From Actinomadura logoneensis (GTDB lineage Bacteria; Actinomycetota; Actinomycetes; Streptosporangiales; Streptosporangiaceae), in NCBI RefSeq assembly GCF_003428695.1, contig NZ_QURH01000247.1, positions 1-35,261 of the forward strand: a stretch of 35,261 bases of DNA. The letters are read 5' to 3'. The translations under genes and the position numbers were made by a program. Each line of letters starts with the position of its first letter. Within the stretch, counting starts at the first letter, position 1. Positions 24,272-32,043 of this stretch are shown in pieces. A model generated the notes under the pieces. That model was not told the origin of the DNA, ran no database searches, and saw only the letters and a list, made by a program, of their open reading frames with translations.

Positions 24272-26524
24272 TCACCGCCGTTTGGTCACTCCAGCCCCTT
24301 TTACCTCCTTTTGCCGGTTCCACACCGAGAAAACGATCATTCCTGCGCTGGTGACCAAGGACACGAGTGGAACGACGTCGCCGAGGCGGTCGTACGGCGT
24401 TCTGCTCGCCGTCGACGGGACGGCGAGCGCCACGGTCACCGTGCCGCGGCGGTCGATGTCGAACCAGACGATCCGGCGTCCACGGGCGTCGAAACCGGCC
24501 GAGACTCCGGTCAGCGCCGCCTGGACCACGGGCCGCCCGGTCTCCGCCGCGCGTACGGCGGCAAGGGACGCGTGCTGGGCGGGAGCCCAACTGTTCTGGA
24601 AGCTGGACGTCGCCGACTGGTAGACGATCACCTCGGCGCCGTGGCGGACGAGCGTGCGCCCGAGGTCGGGGAACGCCGACTCGAAGCAGATCAGCGGTCC
24701 GAAGGTGGTACCGCCCGCCGTCATGACGGTCGGCCCCGTCCCCGGAACGCGGTCCTGTCCCGCGGCCTTGCTGATCCTGCTGAGCCACCCGAACGCGTCA
24801 CGGAACGGGATGTACTCGCCGAACGGCACCAACCGCGTCTTGGTGTACCGCGCCCGGAGCCCTTCCGGCCCCACGAGGACGGCCGTCTTGGAGATGCGCC
24901 CCCGTGCGTCCTCGGCATCCACGTTGACCAGCAGAGGACCTCGGGCGGCGGCGAGCGCCCGCAGCCGTCGAACCACGGCTGGGTTCCTATCCAGGTCCAC
25001 ACCGACGCTGCTTTCACCCCACACGGTGAGGTCGGCCGATGGAGCGGACTCGGTCAGCTGGAAGCCCGTTTCCAGCCGCTTTTCCGGCCCCTCGACGACG
25101 CCGGTCTGGACGAGGTTCATCCGTACCGTGCGCGCCGCCGCTGGTTCTCCGCGTATCAGGAAGACGAAAGGCCCGAGGCCCGCGATCGCCAGTGCCAGTG
25201 CGGCCATCCCGACCAGGAACCAGAGACGAGCGTGACCGCCGCCCGTGCCGCCGTGTCGATCAGCCCGTCCGCGCCCTGCGCCGCTCCCAAGGTCGGCGCG
25301 TTCCGTTCTGGAGCGAGTCTCGTCGTCTTCCTCCGCGGCGGCCTCACCACGCCTTTCACCGCCGTCGCCTTGGACCGACGTATCGAGGGTGACGGTGAGA
25401 CTCGCAGTTCGCTCCTCCCCTGCTGTGTGCGCCGGGGGTTCGGGGCCGCCCTTCAGCGCGGCTTCTCGTCCGTCTATCGCATCGTGCGAGCTGACCAACA
25501 GGTCGTGCGAGCCGACTATCAAGTCGTGCGAGCTGCCTATCGGGTCGTGCGAGGCGACTATCCGGTCGTGCGGGCCGGATGTGGGGTCATGCGAGCCGGG
25601 TGCGGGATAGGGGGCCACCGACAAGCGTTCGGTGCCCTGCGGCATGGACACAGCGAACTCGTGCCTCGCGAGCGCGGACGGAATGGACTCGGGCACGTTG
25701 GCCGCAGGCTGACCGGTCTCAGCGTCACGCGGTGCGGAATCATCAGGCCTGACTTGGGTGGTCGCGGGCTGAGCGGACTGACTGGACTCGTCGGCAACGG
25801 GTGCGGACGGAGCGGAACCGTGGGGGTCCGTGCCCGACAAGGTCGGGGTGGAGGGCGCCGCTGGCGGCTGGGGAGATTCAGCGGTCCGATGGACCGTGGT
25901 CGGGGGCTCTCGGGTGGACGGATACGTGGCGGATGGGGCGGCTCCTGCGGTGGTGGGAGTGGGAGACGAGTCGGGCCTGCGGCGGAGAGAGATCGCGGGG
26001 AGCCTCGTGAGCACCAACGTGAGTGCCGTGTTCGCAGCCACCAGGGCGAAGGAGATGAGCCAGACGCCTCCCAGGGCGGCGAGGGAGAGTTCCGTCGGGT
26101 GCTGCCATTGGGTCGCGCCGTAGACGGCCCACGGGCCGCCCAGGGCAGGACGGGAACGGGCCACTTCGATGGCCACCCAGACGCTGGGCAGGACGAGAAG
26201 GGCGAGGCCAGGGTGGCGCGGGACGAGGATTCGGGTCGCGATGCCCCACAGGCCCCACAGCGCGCCGAACACCACGGCGATCAGAGGTAGTGCCGGGCCG
26301 ATGTAGGGCAGCGTCCAGGAGAGCGCGGCAAGGAGGTAGCCGACGCCGAACGCCCATCCGCGGAGGCCCGCCTCCCGCTTGGTGGGGGCGTTCGCCAGGA
26401 GCAGCAGTCCCGGGACGAGCGCCACCCAGGCCAGCCAGCCGAGGTCGGCTCGCGGGAAGGCCAGGATGGGCAGGGCGCCGGCCGGCAGGGCCACGGCGCG
26501 GGTCAGCCATACGGACGAGCGCAT
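24272..26524 (-). CDS. lnt: Apolipoprotein N-acyltransferase with a large inter-domain insertion
   Basis: A 750-residue membrane enzyme that N-acylates the N-terminal Cys of lipoproteins using phospholipid. Residues about 1-180 hold six hydrophobic helices (with PWAVYGATQWQHPTELSLAA). Residues about 181-430 are a polar Pro/Ser/Asp-rich stretch absent from normal Lnt proteins (about 510-550 aa); it includes six 7-residue SHD repeats. A helix at about 434-458 and the nitrilase domain follow, with the complete catalytic triad Glu 504 (VWGESS), Lys 562 (RYTKTRLVPFGEY) and Cys 613 (PLICFESAFPDLG), and a C-terminal helix. The ATG at 26522-26524 has GGGAG upstream; an earlier in-frame start at 26563 is possible. 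The insertion should lie between the membrane and catalytic parts. The 280-bp gap to DUF3145 has only a weak 6-bp hairpin (24126-24139). Confidence 0.92.
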   Translation of the reverse strand: MRSSVWLTRAVALPAGALPILAFPRADLGWLAWVALVPGLLLLANAPTKREAGLRGWAFGVGYLLAALSWTLPYIGPALPLIAVVFGALWGLWGIATRILVPRHPGLALLVLPSVWVAIEVARSRPALGGPWAVYGATQWQHPTELSLAALGGVWLISFALVAANTALTLVLTRLPAISLRRRPDSSPTPTTAGAAPSATYPSTREPPTTVHRTAESPQPPAAPSTPTLSGTDPHGSAPSAPVADESSQSAQPATTQVRPDDSAPRDAETGQPAANVPESIPSALARHEFAVSMPQGTERLSVAPYPAPGSHDPTSGPHDRIVASHDPIGSSHDLIVGSHDLLVSSHDAIDGREAALKGGPEPPAHTAGEERTASLTVTLDTSVQGDGGERRGEAAAEEDDETRSRTERADLGSGAGRGRADRHGGTGGGHARLWFLVGMAALALAIAGLGPFVFLIRGEPAAARTVRMNLVQTGVVEGPEKRLETGFQLTESAPSADLTVWGESSVGVDLDRNPAVVRRLRALAAARGPLLVNVDAEDARGRISKTAVLVGPEGLRARYTKTRLVPFGEYIPFRDAFGWLSRISKAAGQDRVPGTGPTVMTAGGTTFGPLICFESAFPDLGRTLVRHGAEVIVYQSATSSFQNSWAPAQHASLAAVRAAETGRPVVQAALTGVSAGFDARGRRIVWFDIDRRGTVTVALAVPSTASRTPYDRLGDVVPLVSLVTSAGMIVFSVWNRQKEVKGAGVTKRR
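25482..25607 (-). repeat. 21-bp in-frame repeat inside lnt
   Basis: Six consecutive 21-bp units beginning TCGTGCGAG (last one TCATGCGAG), at 25482, 25503, 25524, 25545, 25566 and 25587. On the coding strand they encode 7-residue repeats SHDPTSG, PHDRIVA, SHDPIGS, SHDLIVG, SHDLLVS, SHDAIDG. The His-Asp pairs are the invariant part. Confidence 0.92.
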
Positions 26525-26841
26525 CACGGGTCTCCCGGCGGGCTGGAGGGACAGGTCATCCACGGCTGGGCAGCGCAGCGCACGGCGAGAACGCCCGCGT
26601 GGGACGGGGATCGTTCACGGCATGGCGTCCACCTCGATCGGCCGCGCGGTGCGGCGGAAGTGACGTGTATGCGCTGGTGGCGCGGCTGAGTCGGCTCGTT
26701 CATGTCTCCAGTAAGGCACCTTCGGCCCCCGCTTCGCCATCTCGGGGCCCGCTTGTGGATAACTTGAACATCGACTACCCACGGCGACCGGTCGGGCACG
26801 ATGAGCGCGGGAAGTGAGCGTGTCGGCGGAAGTGAGGGTGA
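26525..26841. other. 317-bp divergent gap between lnt and the subtilase gene
   Basis: No gene. It should hold both promoters. GGAAGTGA occurs three times (near 26655, 26812 and 26828), the last just before the subtilase ATG. TGTGGATAA at 26754-26762 is the exact reverse complement of the E. coli R1 DnaA box; being single, it is not an origin. TTGTGG (26753-26758) with TACCCA 17 nt later is a weak promoter match. Confidence 0.35.
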
Positions 26842-28017
26842 ATGTTCGATCAGCAGGCGCGGCTGGAGCGGCTGCTCGCGCGACACCGGGACGCCGTCGT
26901 CGTGGAGCCGCTCGCGGGCCGTCCGGCGCTGGTGCGGCGCGACCAGGTGCTCGTGGCCGGGGACGACGCGGCCGCCGCCGAGGACCTGGTGCGGCGCTGG
27001 TTCGACTCCCGGCAGGACGAGCACGGGGTCACGCGGCTGCGACTGCGCGCGCCCGCGAAGGTGGACGTCTGCGAACTGGCCGCGCAGCTCGCGGGAGACG
27101 GACGGCATCGGAGGCTGAGCGTCTCCCCCAATCACCTGGTCCACGGGCAGCCCTTGTGGTGGAGCGGCCCGGCCGATCTCCCGCGCGCGACGGCGGCCGT
27201 CCCCGTGCCCGTCCCGCAGCCGGCCGAGGCACGACGCGAGGTCACCGTCGCCGTCCTGGACACGGGCCTCGATCCGCATCCCTGGTACGAGGGGGCGGAC
27301 TGGTTCGCGGACCAGCGCGCCGAGGTCGCGGAGGTCCTGGACGCGGACCTGGACTACGAGCTGGACGCCCAGGCCGGGCACGGCACGTTCGTCGCCGGAG
27401 TGATCCTCCGGTACGCGCCGTCCGCGCGGATCCGGGCGCGGCGCGTCATCGGCGGCGACGGGGTCGGGGACGAGCTGGAGGTCATCCGCGCCCTGCGCTG
27501 GCTGTCGGACTGGGGCGGCGCGGACGTGATCAACATGTCGCTGGGCTGCCACACGTTCGACGACCGGCCCTCGCCGGTGCTGGCACGCGCGCTGGCCGCG
27601 CTCGGCCGCCGGACGGTCGTGGTCGCGTGCGCGGGGAACGCGGCGTGCGACAGGCCGTTCTGGCCGGCCGCGCTCAAGTCGGTGGTCGGCGTGGGCGCCC
27701 TCGACGCGCGCGCGGAGGACCGGGCCTGGTTCTCGAACTACGGCTGGTGGGTGGACGCCAGCGCCGCGGGCGTGGACGTCACAAGCTGCTTCGTGCGTTT
27801 CGACGGGCCGCGCGGACGGGTCAACGGGATCGATCCGGACCGGTTCGAGGGCTATGCGACGTGGAGCGGGACATCGTTCGCGGCACCGGCCGTGGCGGGT
27901 CGCATCGCCGCCGTCGCGGCCTCCGAGGATCTGCCCGCCATGGTCGCCGCGGACCGCGTCCTCGATCCGGCGGCCTCGCCTACCCGACCGGACCTCGGCG
28001 TAATCATCAGGGGTTGA
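26842..28017 (+). CDS. Cytoplasmic S8 (subtilisin-like) serine protease
   Basis: A 391-residue subtilase. The catalytic triad is intact: Asp 140 in VAVLDTGLD, His 180 in GHGTFVAGV, Ser 345 in WSGTSFAAPAVAG, with oxyanion Asn 266 in ACAGNAA. There is no signal peptide or membrane segment, so it should act inside the cell, unusual for this family. Residues 1-130 form an N-terminal part without family match, ending in a Pro/Val linker (VPVPVPQPAEA); it could be a propeptide or a recognition domain. GAGGGTGA precedes the ATG. The sigma factor gene follows after 101 bp, then a small protein and a TPR-CHAT protease. Two proteases of different class around a sigma factor suggest proteolytic control. 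Confidence 0.92.
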   Translation: MFDQQARLERLLARHRDAVVVEPLAGRPALVRRDQVLVAGDDAAAAEDLVRRWFDSRQDEHGVTRLRLRAPAKVDVCELAAQLAGDGRHRRLSVSPNHLVHGQPLWWSGPADLPRATAAVPVPVPQPAEARREVTVAVLDTGLDPHPWYEGADWFADQRAEVAEVLDADLDYELDAQAGHGTFVAGVILRYAPSARIRARRVIGGDGVGDELEVIRALRWLSDWGGADVINMSLGCHTFDDRPSPVLARALAALGRRTVVVACAGNAACDRPFWPAALKSVVGVGALDARAEDRAWFSNYGWWVDASAAGVDVTSCFVRFDGPRGRVNGIDPDRFEGYATWSGTSFAAPAVAGRIAAVAASEDLPAMVAADRVLDPAASPTRPDLGVIIRG

Positions 28018-28047
28018 GCACGGCCCGATGGCGATGCGGTAACCGTG

Positions 28048-28067
28048 ACGCAGTGCGGACTCTGCGT
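28048..28067. promoter_or_regulatory. Inverted repeat between the subtilase and sigma genes
   Basis: ACGCAG and CTGCGT flank an 8-nt spacer. TAACC at 28040-28044 and CGTA at 28065-28068 recall ECF-type -35 and -10 elements, though the 20-nt spacing is longer than usual. It may be the promoter or operator of the sigma-CHAT operon, possibly autoregulated, or a weak terminator of the subtilase gene. Confidence 0.35.
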
Positions 28068-28118
28068 AGTCGTGCGCGCCCCTAGTGTCGTTCGGCGGGG
28101 GCTCTTGGAGGAGTGCCG

Positions 28119-28871
28119 GTGGCTCTGAACGATCGTCCAGCTCCGTCCCTGAGGGCGGGTGACGGACGTGTTCTTCCTGGGGTGATGGCGGGCGAGCCGC
28201 AGAAGGGAGTGGTGCCGCGACCGCGCGCGGACGAGGAACGGTACGCGCCGCGCGAGGACGTCCACCTTCCGCGGGGCGCCGACCCGTCGGAGGTGGAGTC
28301 GGGCGAGTTGGTGAGGCGGGCCCGGCTCGGCGACGGAGCCGCGTGGGGGCTCCTGGTGGATCGGCACGCGCCGCTGTTGTGGGCGATCGCGCGTTCCTGC
28401 GGACTGGACGACGCCGACTGCGGCGATGTCGTCCAGACGGCGTGGCTGAGGCTGGTGGAGCGGATCGACACCATCCAGGACCCGCAGGCGGTCCCGCATT
28501 GGCTCGCCGTCACGGCACGCCGGGAGGCGGTTGCGCTGGCCCGGCGCCGCGGCCGTGAGGCGCCCGCAGACCCGCTGTGCTTCACGGACGTGATCGGAGG
28601 ACGCCCCCGCTCCCCGATGGTGGGAGGCGGGGATCTGGGAGTTCGCAGGCCGGCGTGCAGTCCGGAGGAGGCCGCGCTCGCGCGTGAGCAGGTCGGACGG
28701 GTCGGAGAGGCGTTGCGCGCTTTGCCTCGCCGTTGCCAGGACCTCCTGCGCATGCTCGCGCTCGCGACGAGCTACAACGAGTTGGCCGCCGCCCTGGACC
28801 TCCCTGTGGGGAGCATCGGATCCGCGCGTGCCCGTTGCCTCGCCCATCTGCGTCGGAGGCTCGCCACATGA
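28119..28871 (+). CDS. ECF-type RNA polymerase sigma factor
   Basis: A 250-residue sigma factor. Region 2 spans about 62-143 (ELVRRARLGDGAAWGLLVDR, CGDVVQTAWLRLVERID, HWLAVTARREAVALARR), region 4 about 194-248 (VGEALRALPRRCQDLLRMLA, SYNELAAALDLPVGSIGSAR). An approx. 45-residue loop rich in Gly, Arg and Pro separates them. The first 60 residues are an extension not present in minimal ECF factors of 170-200 aa. I choose GTG 28119 because GGAGGAG ends 5 nt upstream; GTG 28113 is too close to it. The next gene overlaps by 4 bp. That gene is not a zinc-binding anti-sigma factor of the usual type, so control of this sigma is probably unusual. Confidence 0.88.
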   Translation: MALNDRPAPSLRAGDGRVLPGVMAGEPQKGVVPRPRADEERYAPREDVHLPRGADPSEVESGELVRRARLGDGAAWGLLVDRHAPLLWAIARSCGLDDADCGDVVQTAWLRLVERIDTIQDPQAVPHWLAVTARREAVALARRRGREAPADPLCFTDVIGGRPRSPMVGGGDLGVRRPACSPEEAALAREQVGRVGEALRALPRRCQDLLRMLALATSYNELAAALDLPVGSIGSARARCLAHLRRRLAT

Positions 28872-29311
28872 ACGAGGAGCCGTTTCTGGACGAGCTGCGC
28901 GCCGCGTTCCAGCGCATGGATCCCGTCCCGGACGACGTTCTGGCCGCAGGCCGTTCGGCGCTCTCCTGGCGCGAACCAAGCGCCGACCTGGCCGAACTCA
29001 CGGATGAGTCGGAACGTGAACTGGCCGGGGTCCGCGGTTCGAGCGGGCTGCGTTTGCTCACGTTCCGCGCGCCCGGCCATACGGTCGAGGTCGAGATCTC
29101 CGGGGTCGGGAGCGAATTGGCCATGACGGGACGGCTCGCGCCCGCGACCGTCGCGGATGTGCGGCTCCGCCACCCCCACGCCGTCGAGCTGTCCGCGCGC
29201 GCGGACGAGCGCGGACGCTTTGTCTTGACCGATGTCCCGAAAGGCCTGGTCAGCTTGGTCTTTTGCCTGCCGGACGCGTCATGCGTGGTCACCAGCTGGA
29301 TCCTTCTCTGA
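28868..29311 (+). CDS. Small beta-rich protein encoded between sigma and CHAT
   Basis: A 147-residue soluble protein I cannot assign. Residues 1-50 are helical and acidic (FLDELRAAFQRMDPVPDDVL); residues 65-147 look like an all-beta domain (LRLLTFRAPGHTVEVEISG, VADVRLRHPHAVELSARADE, FVLTDVPKGLVSLVF), similar in rhythm to carboxypeptidase-regulatory or transthyretin-like folds. No HxxxCxxC zinc motif and no membrane helix, so it is not a classic anti-sigma factor. The ATGA overlap with the sigma gene and 17-bp distance to the CHAT gene put it in one translation unit. Candidate roles: non-canonical anti-sigma factor, or substrate and adaptor of the CHAT protease, comparable in gene position to Csx30 beside TPR-CHAT and sigma genes in type III-E CRISPR loci. 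This is inference from context. Confidence 0.82.
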   Translation: MNEEPFLDELRAAFQRMDPVPDDVLAAGRSALSWREPSADLAELTDESERELAGVRGSSGLRLLTFRAPGHTVEVEISGVGSELAMTGRLAPATVADVRLRHPHAVELSARADERGRFVLTDVPKGLVSLVFCLPDASCVVTSWILL

Positions 29312-29328
29312 CCCACCCACAAGTTCAT

Positions 29329-31914
29329 ATGGACGCCTCGGAACGGAGCCATGTGCCTCGGGACCTCTCTGACGCCAATGACCGAGAGCTGCTCGCATTG
29401 GCGACGGCCCAACCGGCGACCGCGTACCGCAAGGCCACTGAGCGAGCAGCCCAAGCAGAGGCGTCGGGAGACACGGCTGCCTTGGTGGTGGCCTTACGTG
29501 CTTCCGGTCTGGCCGCCAAGGAACTTGGACTTCTGGCCGAAGGCATCGGCCACCTCGAACGTGCTCTGGTTCTCGCAGAGACATCCGCTTACGCCGCAGC
29601 ACAGGTCCGTATGAACCTCGTCGGTCTGCTGGCCGCACAGGGCGACACCAGTCGTGCGATGACCGAAGCAGAACGGGCCAAGGGAATCCTGCATGGTGAG
29701 GACGCGGACAGGCTCGCCGCGAACATGGTGTGTGCTCTCGCGCGCGCAGGGAGGATCACCGAGGCGGACGTCCTGGCCGCAGCAACGCTTCCCCGGCTTC
29801 GCAGAGGAGCCGATCCCATAGCCCTCGCAGGAATGCTCTCCAACCTCGGACTGGCCAGAGCATTGCGCGGCGAACTGAACGATGCCGAACGTCTCCTCCA
29901 CGAAGCCCACACGACCAGCGAGAAGAACAACCTCGGGTCGCAGACGGCTTTGGTGCGGGCGAATCTCGCCTTCGTCGCATCGCGGCGCGGGGACATCCCC
30001 AAGGCACTGCGCTTGTACGAGGAGGCCGAGCCCGCCCTTACCCGCGAGAGAGCGGCCCAATGCCGTTTCGACCGTGCGGAGACGCTCATCCAAGCCGGGC
30101 TTCCCCGGGAAGCACGCGAACTGCTGCTGATGACAGTGAGCGAAACCGTAAGCGCCGGATACCAGTGCGACCTCGGAGACGGCCTTCTCCTCCTGGCCCA
30201 TGCGGAACTGGCATGCGGCAATCCCGAAGCCGCCGTGCTCCGCGCCGGTGAAGCAGCGGACGTGTTCTCCCGTCAGGAAAGAGTCGGCTGGCTTCACCTC
30301 ACCGAACATCTGCTCCTGCGCGCGCGATGGGCGACCGGGGAACGGTCGGCCGTCCTGCTCGGCACCGCCCGGACCACCGCGGACCGCCTGGCGGACTCCG
30401 GTTGGGCCGAGGCAGCCGCCGAGGCCCGGATCATCGCCGCCCGCCTGGCACTCCACCTGGGACGGCCGGCCGGTGCCCTGCTCGCGCCGGTTGCTCGTAC
30501 GCGCACGCACGGCCCCGCCGCCCAGCGGGTCGTCGCCTGGCATGCGACCGCCCTGGAACGGCAGTCGCGCGGCGATCTCCGGGGCGCTCTGGCCGCCGTC
30601 TGGTCGGGCCTGTCCGTACTCGCGGACCACGCGGACGCGTTCGCCGCCCATGACCTGCGGGCCCGCGCGGCCCGCGTAGGGGATGACCTCACCGGCCTTG
30701 CCCTGCGTCTGTCGCGTTCCGCGCGGGAGCTGCTGCATGCCGACGAGCGCCGCCGTGCGCTGGCGCGGCGTCCGGTCGCGGTTCGTCCGCCGAGAGACCA
30801 GCGACGAGCCGCTGCCTTGGCCGAGCTTCGCATGCTCAGCGGTGCTCACGCGTACGCGACTTCCCGTGGGGAAACGACAAGGGACTTGACCGAGCGCATG
30901 GCCGAACTGGAGTCGTCCATACGCGCCGCCGCACACAGCGTCTCCCCTTCAGGCCGGAAGCCGACAGGCGCGCTTCTCAGCCTCCGCGAGGTGAGCGACG
31001 CCTTGGGGGACCGCGCACTGCTCCAGTACGTCCGCATAGATGACGCTCTATGGGCTGTCACCATCACGAACGGCCGGGCGCGACGACATGAACTCGGCTC
31101 GTACGCGCGGGCGGCACGCCAAGTGGGGCTCGTCCACGTGGCCTTACGGAAGCTGACCGAAAACGAGCACGACCCGGATGCTGAGCACATCCTCAGTCAG
31201 GCGACCCGGCGCCTTGAGGATCAGCTCATCGTTCCGCTGGCCGTCGAGGCACCCGAACTGGTCATCACTCCCACGGGCAGCCTCCATGCCCTCCCTTGGA
31301 GCACCCTTCCGACTTTGAGCGGACGGCCCTGCGCGGTGGCTCCGTCCACGACCGCCTGGCTTCGCGCGCACACGAGCCCGAACCATGCCGCGTCCCGCGT
31401 GGTACTCGTCGCGGGCCCGGGCCTGGAACACGCGGACCGGGAGACGCGAATGCTGCGCCACGTCCATCCGGCCGCCCGCACGCTCACCGGCCCCAGGGCG
31501 ACTGCCGAAACCGTGCGTCACGCCATGGACGGGGCGCGGCTCGTCCACATGGCCACGCACGGCGAATTCCGAGCCGACAACCCGATGTTCTCGCGCGTCC
31601 TTCTGGCGGACGGTCCGCTGACCGTGCACGACCTGGAGGACCTGTCCGCGCCGCCGGAAACGGTCGTCCTGTCCGCCTGCGACGTCGGACGCGCCGGAGC
31701 GGACGACGCGCTCATCGGCATGGTCGGCGTCCTGCTGGCTCTGGGCACCCGCACGGTCGTCGCGAGCGCCGCCCCCTTGCGCGACGCGGCGTCGCCGCGC
31801 TTCATGGCCGACCTGCACAGGCTGCTCGCGGAAGGGCTCAGCCCGGCTAGAGCCTTGGCGGCTCTGCCTCGGTCCCCCGGACTCCTCGGCCTCACCTGCT
31901 ACGGCGCCGGATGA
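29329..31914 (+). CDS. TPR-CHAT caspase-like protease
   Basis: An 861-residue protein with an N-terminal helical repeat array and a C-terminal CHAT (caspase HetF associated with TPR) protease domain. TPR-like units run from about residue 20 to 480 (DTAALVVALRASGLAAKEL, IGHLERALVLAETS, MLSNLGLARALRGELNDAER, PKALRLYEEAEPAL). CHAT begins near 590. The catalytic dyad is intact: His 744 in HMATHGEFRADNP and Cys 784 in VVLSACDVGRAGADDALIG, followed by GTRTVVASAAPLRD. CHAT proteases cleave selected partner proteins when their sensor region is engaged. Start is uncertain: ATG 29329 has no ribosome binding site, and GTG 29353 has GGAG close by. Last gene of the sigma / small-protein / CHAT operon, with the subtilase upstream. 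Confidence 0.9.
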   Translation: MDASERSHVPRDLSDANDRELLALATAQPATAYRKATERAAQAEASGDTAALVVALRASGLAAKELGLLAEGIGHLERALVLAETSAYAAAQVRMNLVGLLAAQGDTSRAMTEAERAKGILHGEDADRLAANMVCALARAGRITEADVLAAATLPRLRRGADPIALAGMLSNLGLARALRGELNDAERLLHEAHTTSEKNNLGSQTALVRANLAFVASRRGDIPKALRLYEEAEPALTRERAAQCRFDRAETLIQAGLPREARELLLMTVSETVSAGYQCDLGDGLLLLAHAELACGNPEAAVLRAGEAADVFSRQERVGWLHLTEHLLLRARWATGERSAVLLGTARTTADRLADSGWAEAAAEARIIAARLALHLGRPAGALLAPVARTRTHGPAAQRVVAWHATALERQSRGDLRGALAAVWSGLSVLADHADAFAAHDLRARAARVGDDLTGLALRLSRSARELLHADERRRALARRPVAVRPPRDQRRAAALAELRMLSGAHAYATSRGETTRDLTERMAELESSIRAAAHSVSPSGRKPTGALLSLREVSDALGDRALLQYVRIDDALWAVTITNGRARRHELGSYARAARQVGLVHVALRKLTENEHDPDAEHILSQATRRLEDQLIVPLAVEAPELVITPTGSLHALPWSTLPTLSGRPCAVAPSTTAWLRAHTSPNHAASRVVLVAGPGLEHADRETRMLRHVHPAARTLTGPRATAETVRHAMDGARLVHMATHGEFRADNPMFSRVLLADGPLTVHDLEDLSAPPETVVLSACDVGRAGADDALIGMVGVLLALGTRTVVASAAPLRDAASPRFMADLHRLLAEGLSPARALAALPRSPGLLGLTCYGAG

Positions 31915-31916
31915 CC

Positions 31917-32006
31917 AACACGACTTTGGCCAATGCGACGTTGGCCGATGCGACGTTGGCCGATGCGCCTTCGCCCAACACGACCTCGGCCCACACGCCT
32001 TCGGCC
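31917..32006. repeat. 15-bp tandem repeat directly after the CHAT gene
   Basis: Six 15-bp units (AACACGACTTTGGCC, then AATGCGACGTTGGCC and variants) starting at 31917, two bases after the CHAT stop codon. An ATG overlaps that stop (ATGA at 31911-31914) and opens a frame reading LANATLADATLADA, which mimics pentapeptide repeats, but it runs antisense into the sulfurtransferase gene with no protein character. I treat it as a non-coding minisatellite. Confidence 0.85.
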
Positions 32007-32043
32007 GACGCGGAACGGTCTGGCTCTCGGCGGTGTGGCTGGG

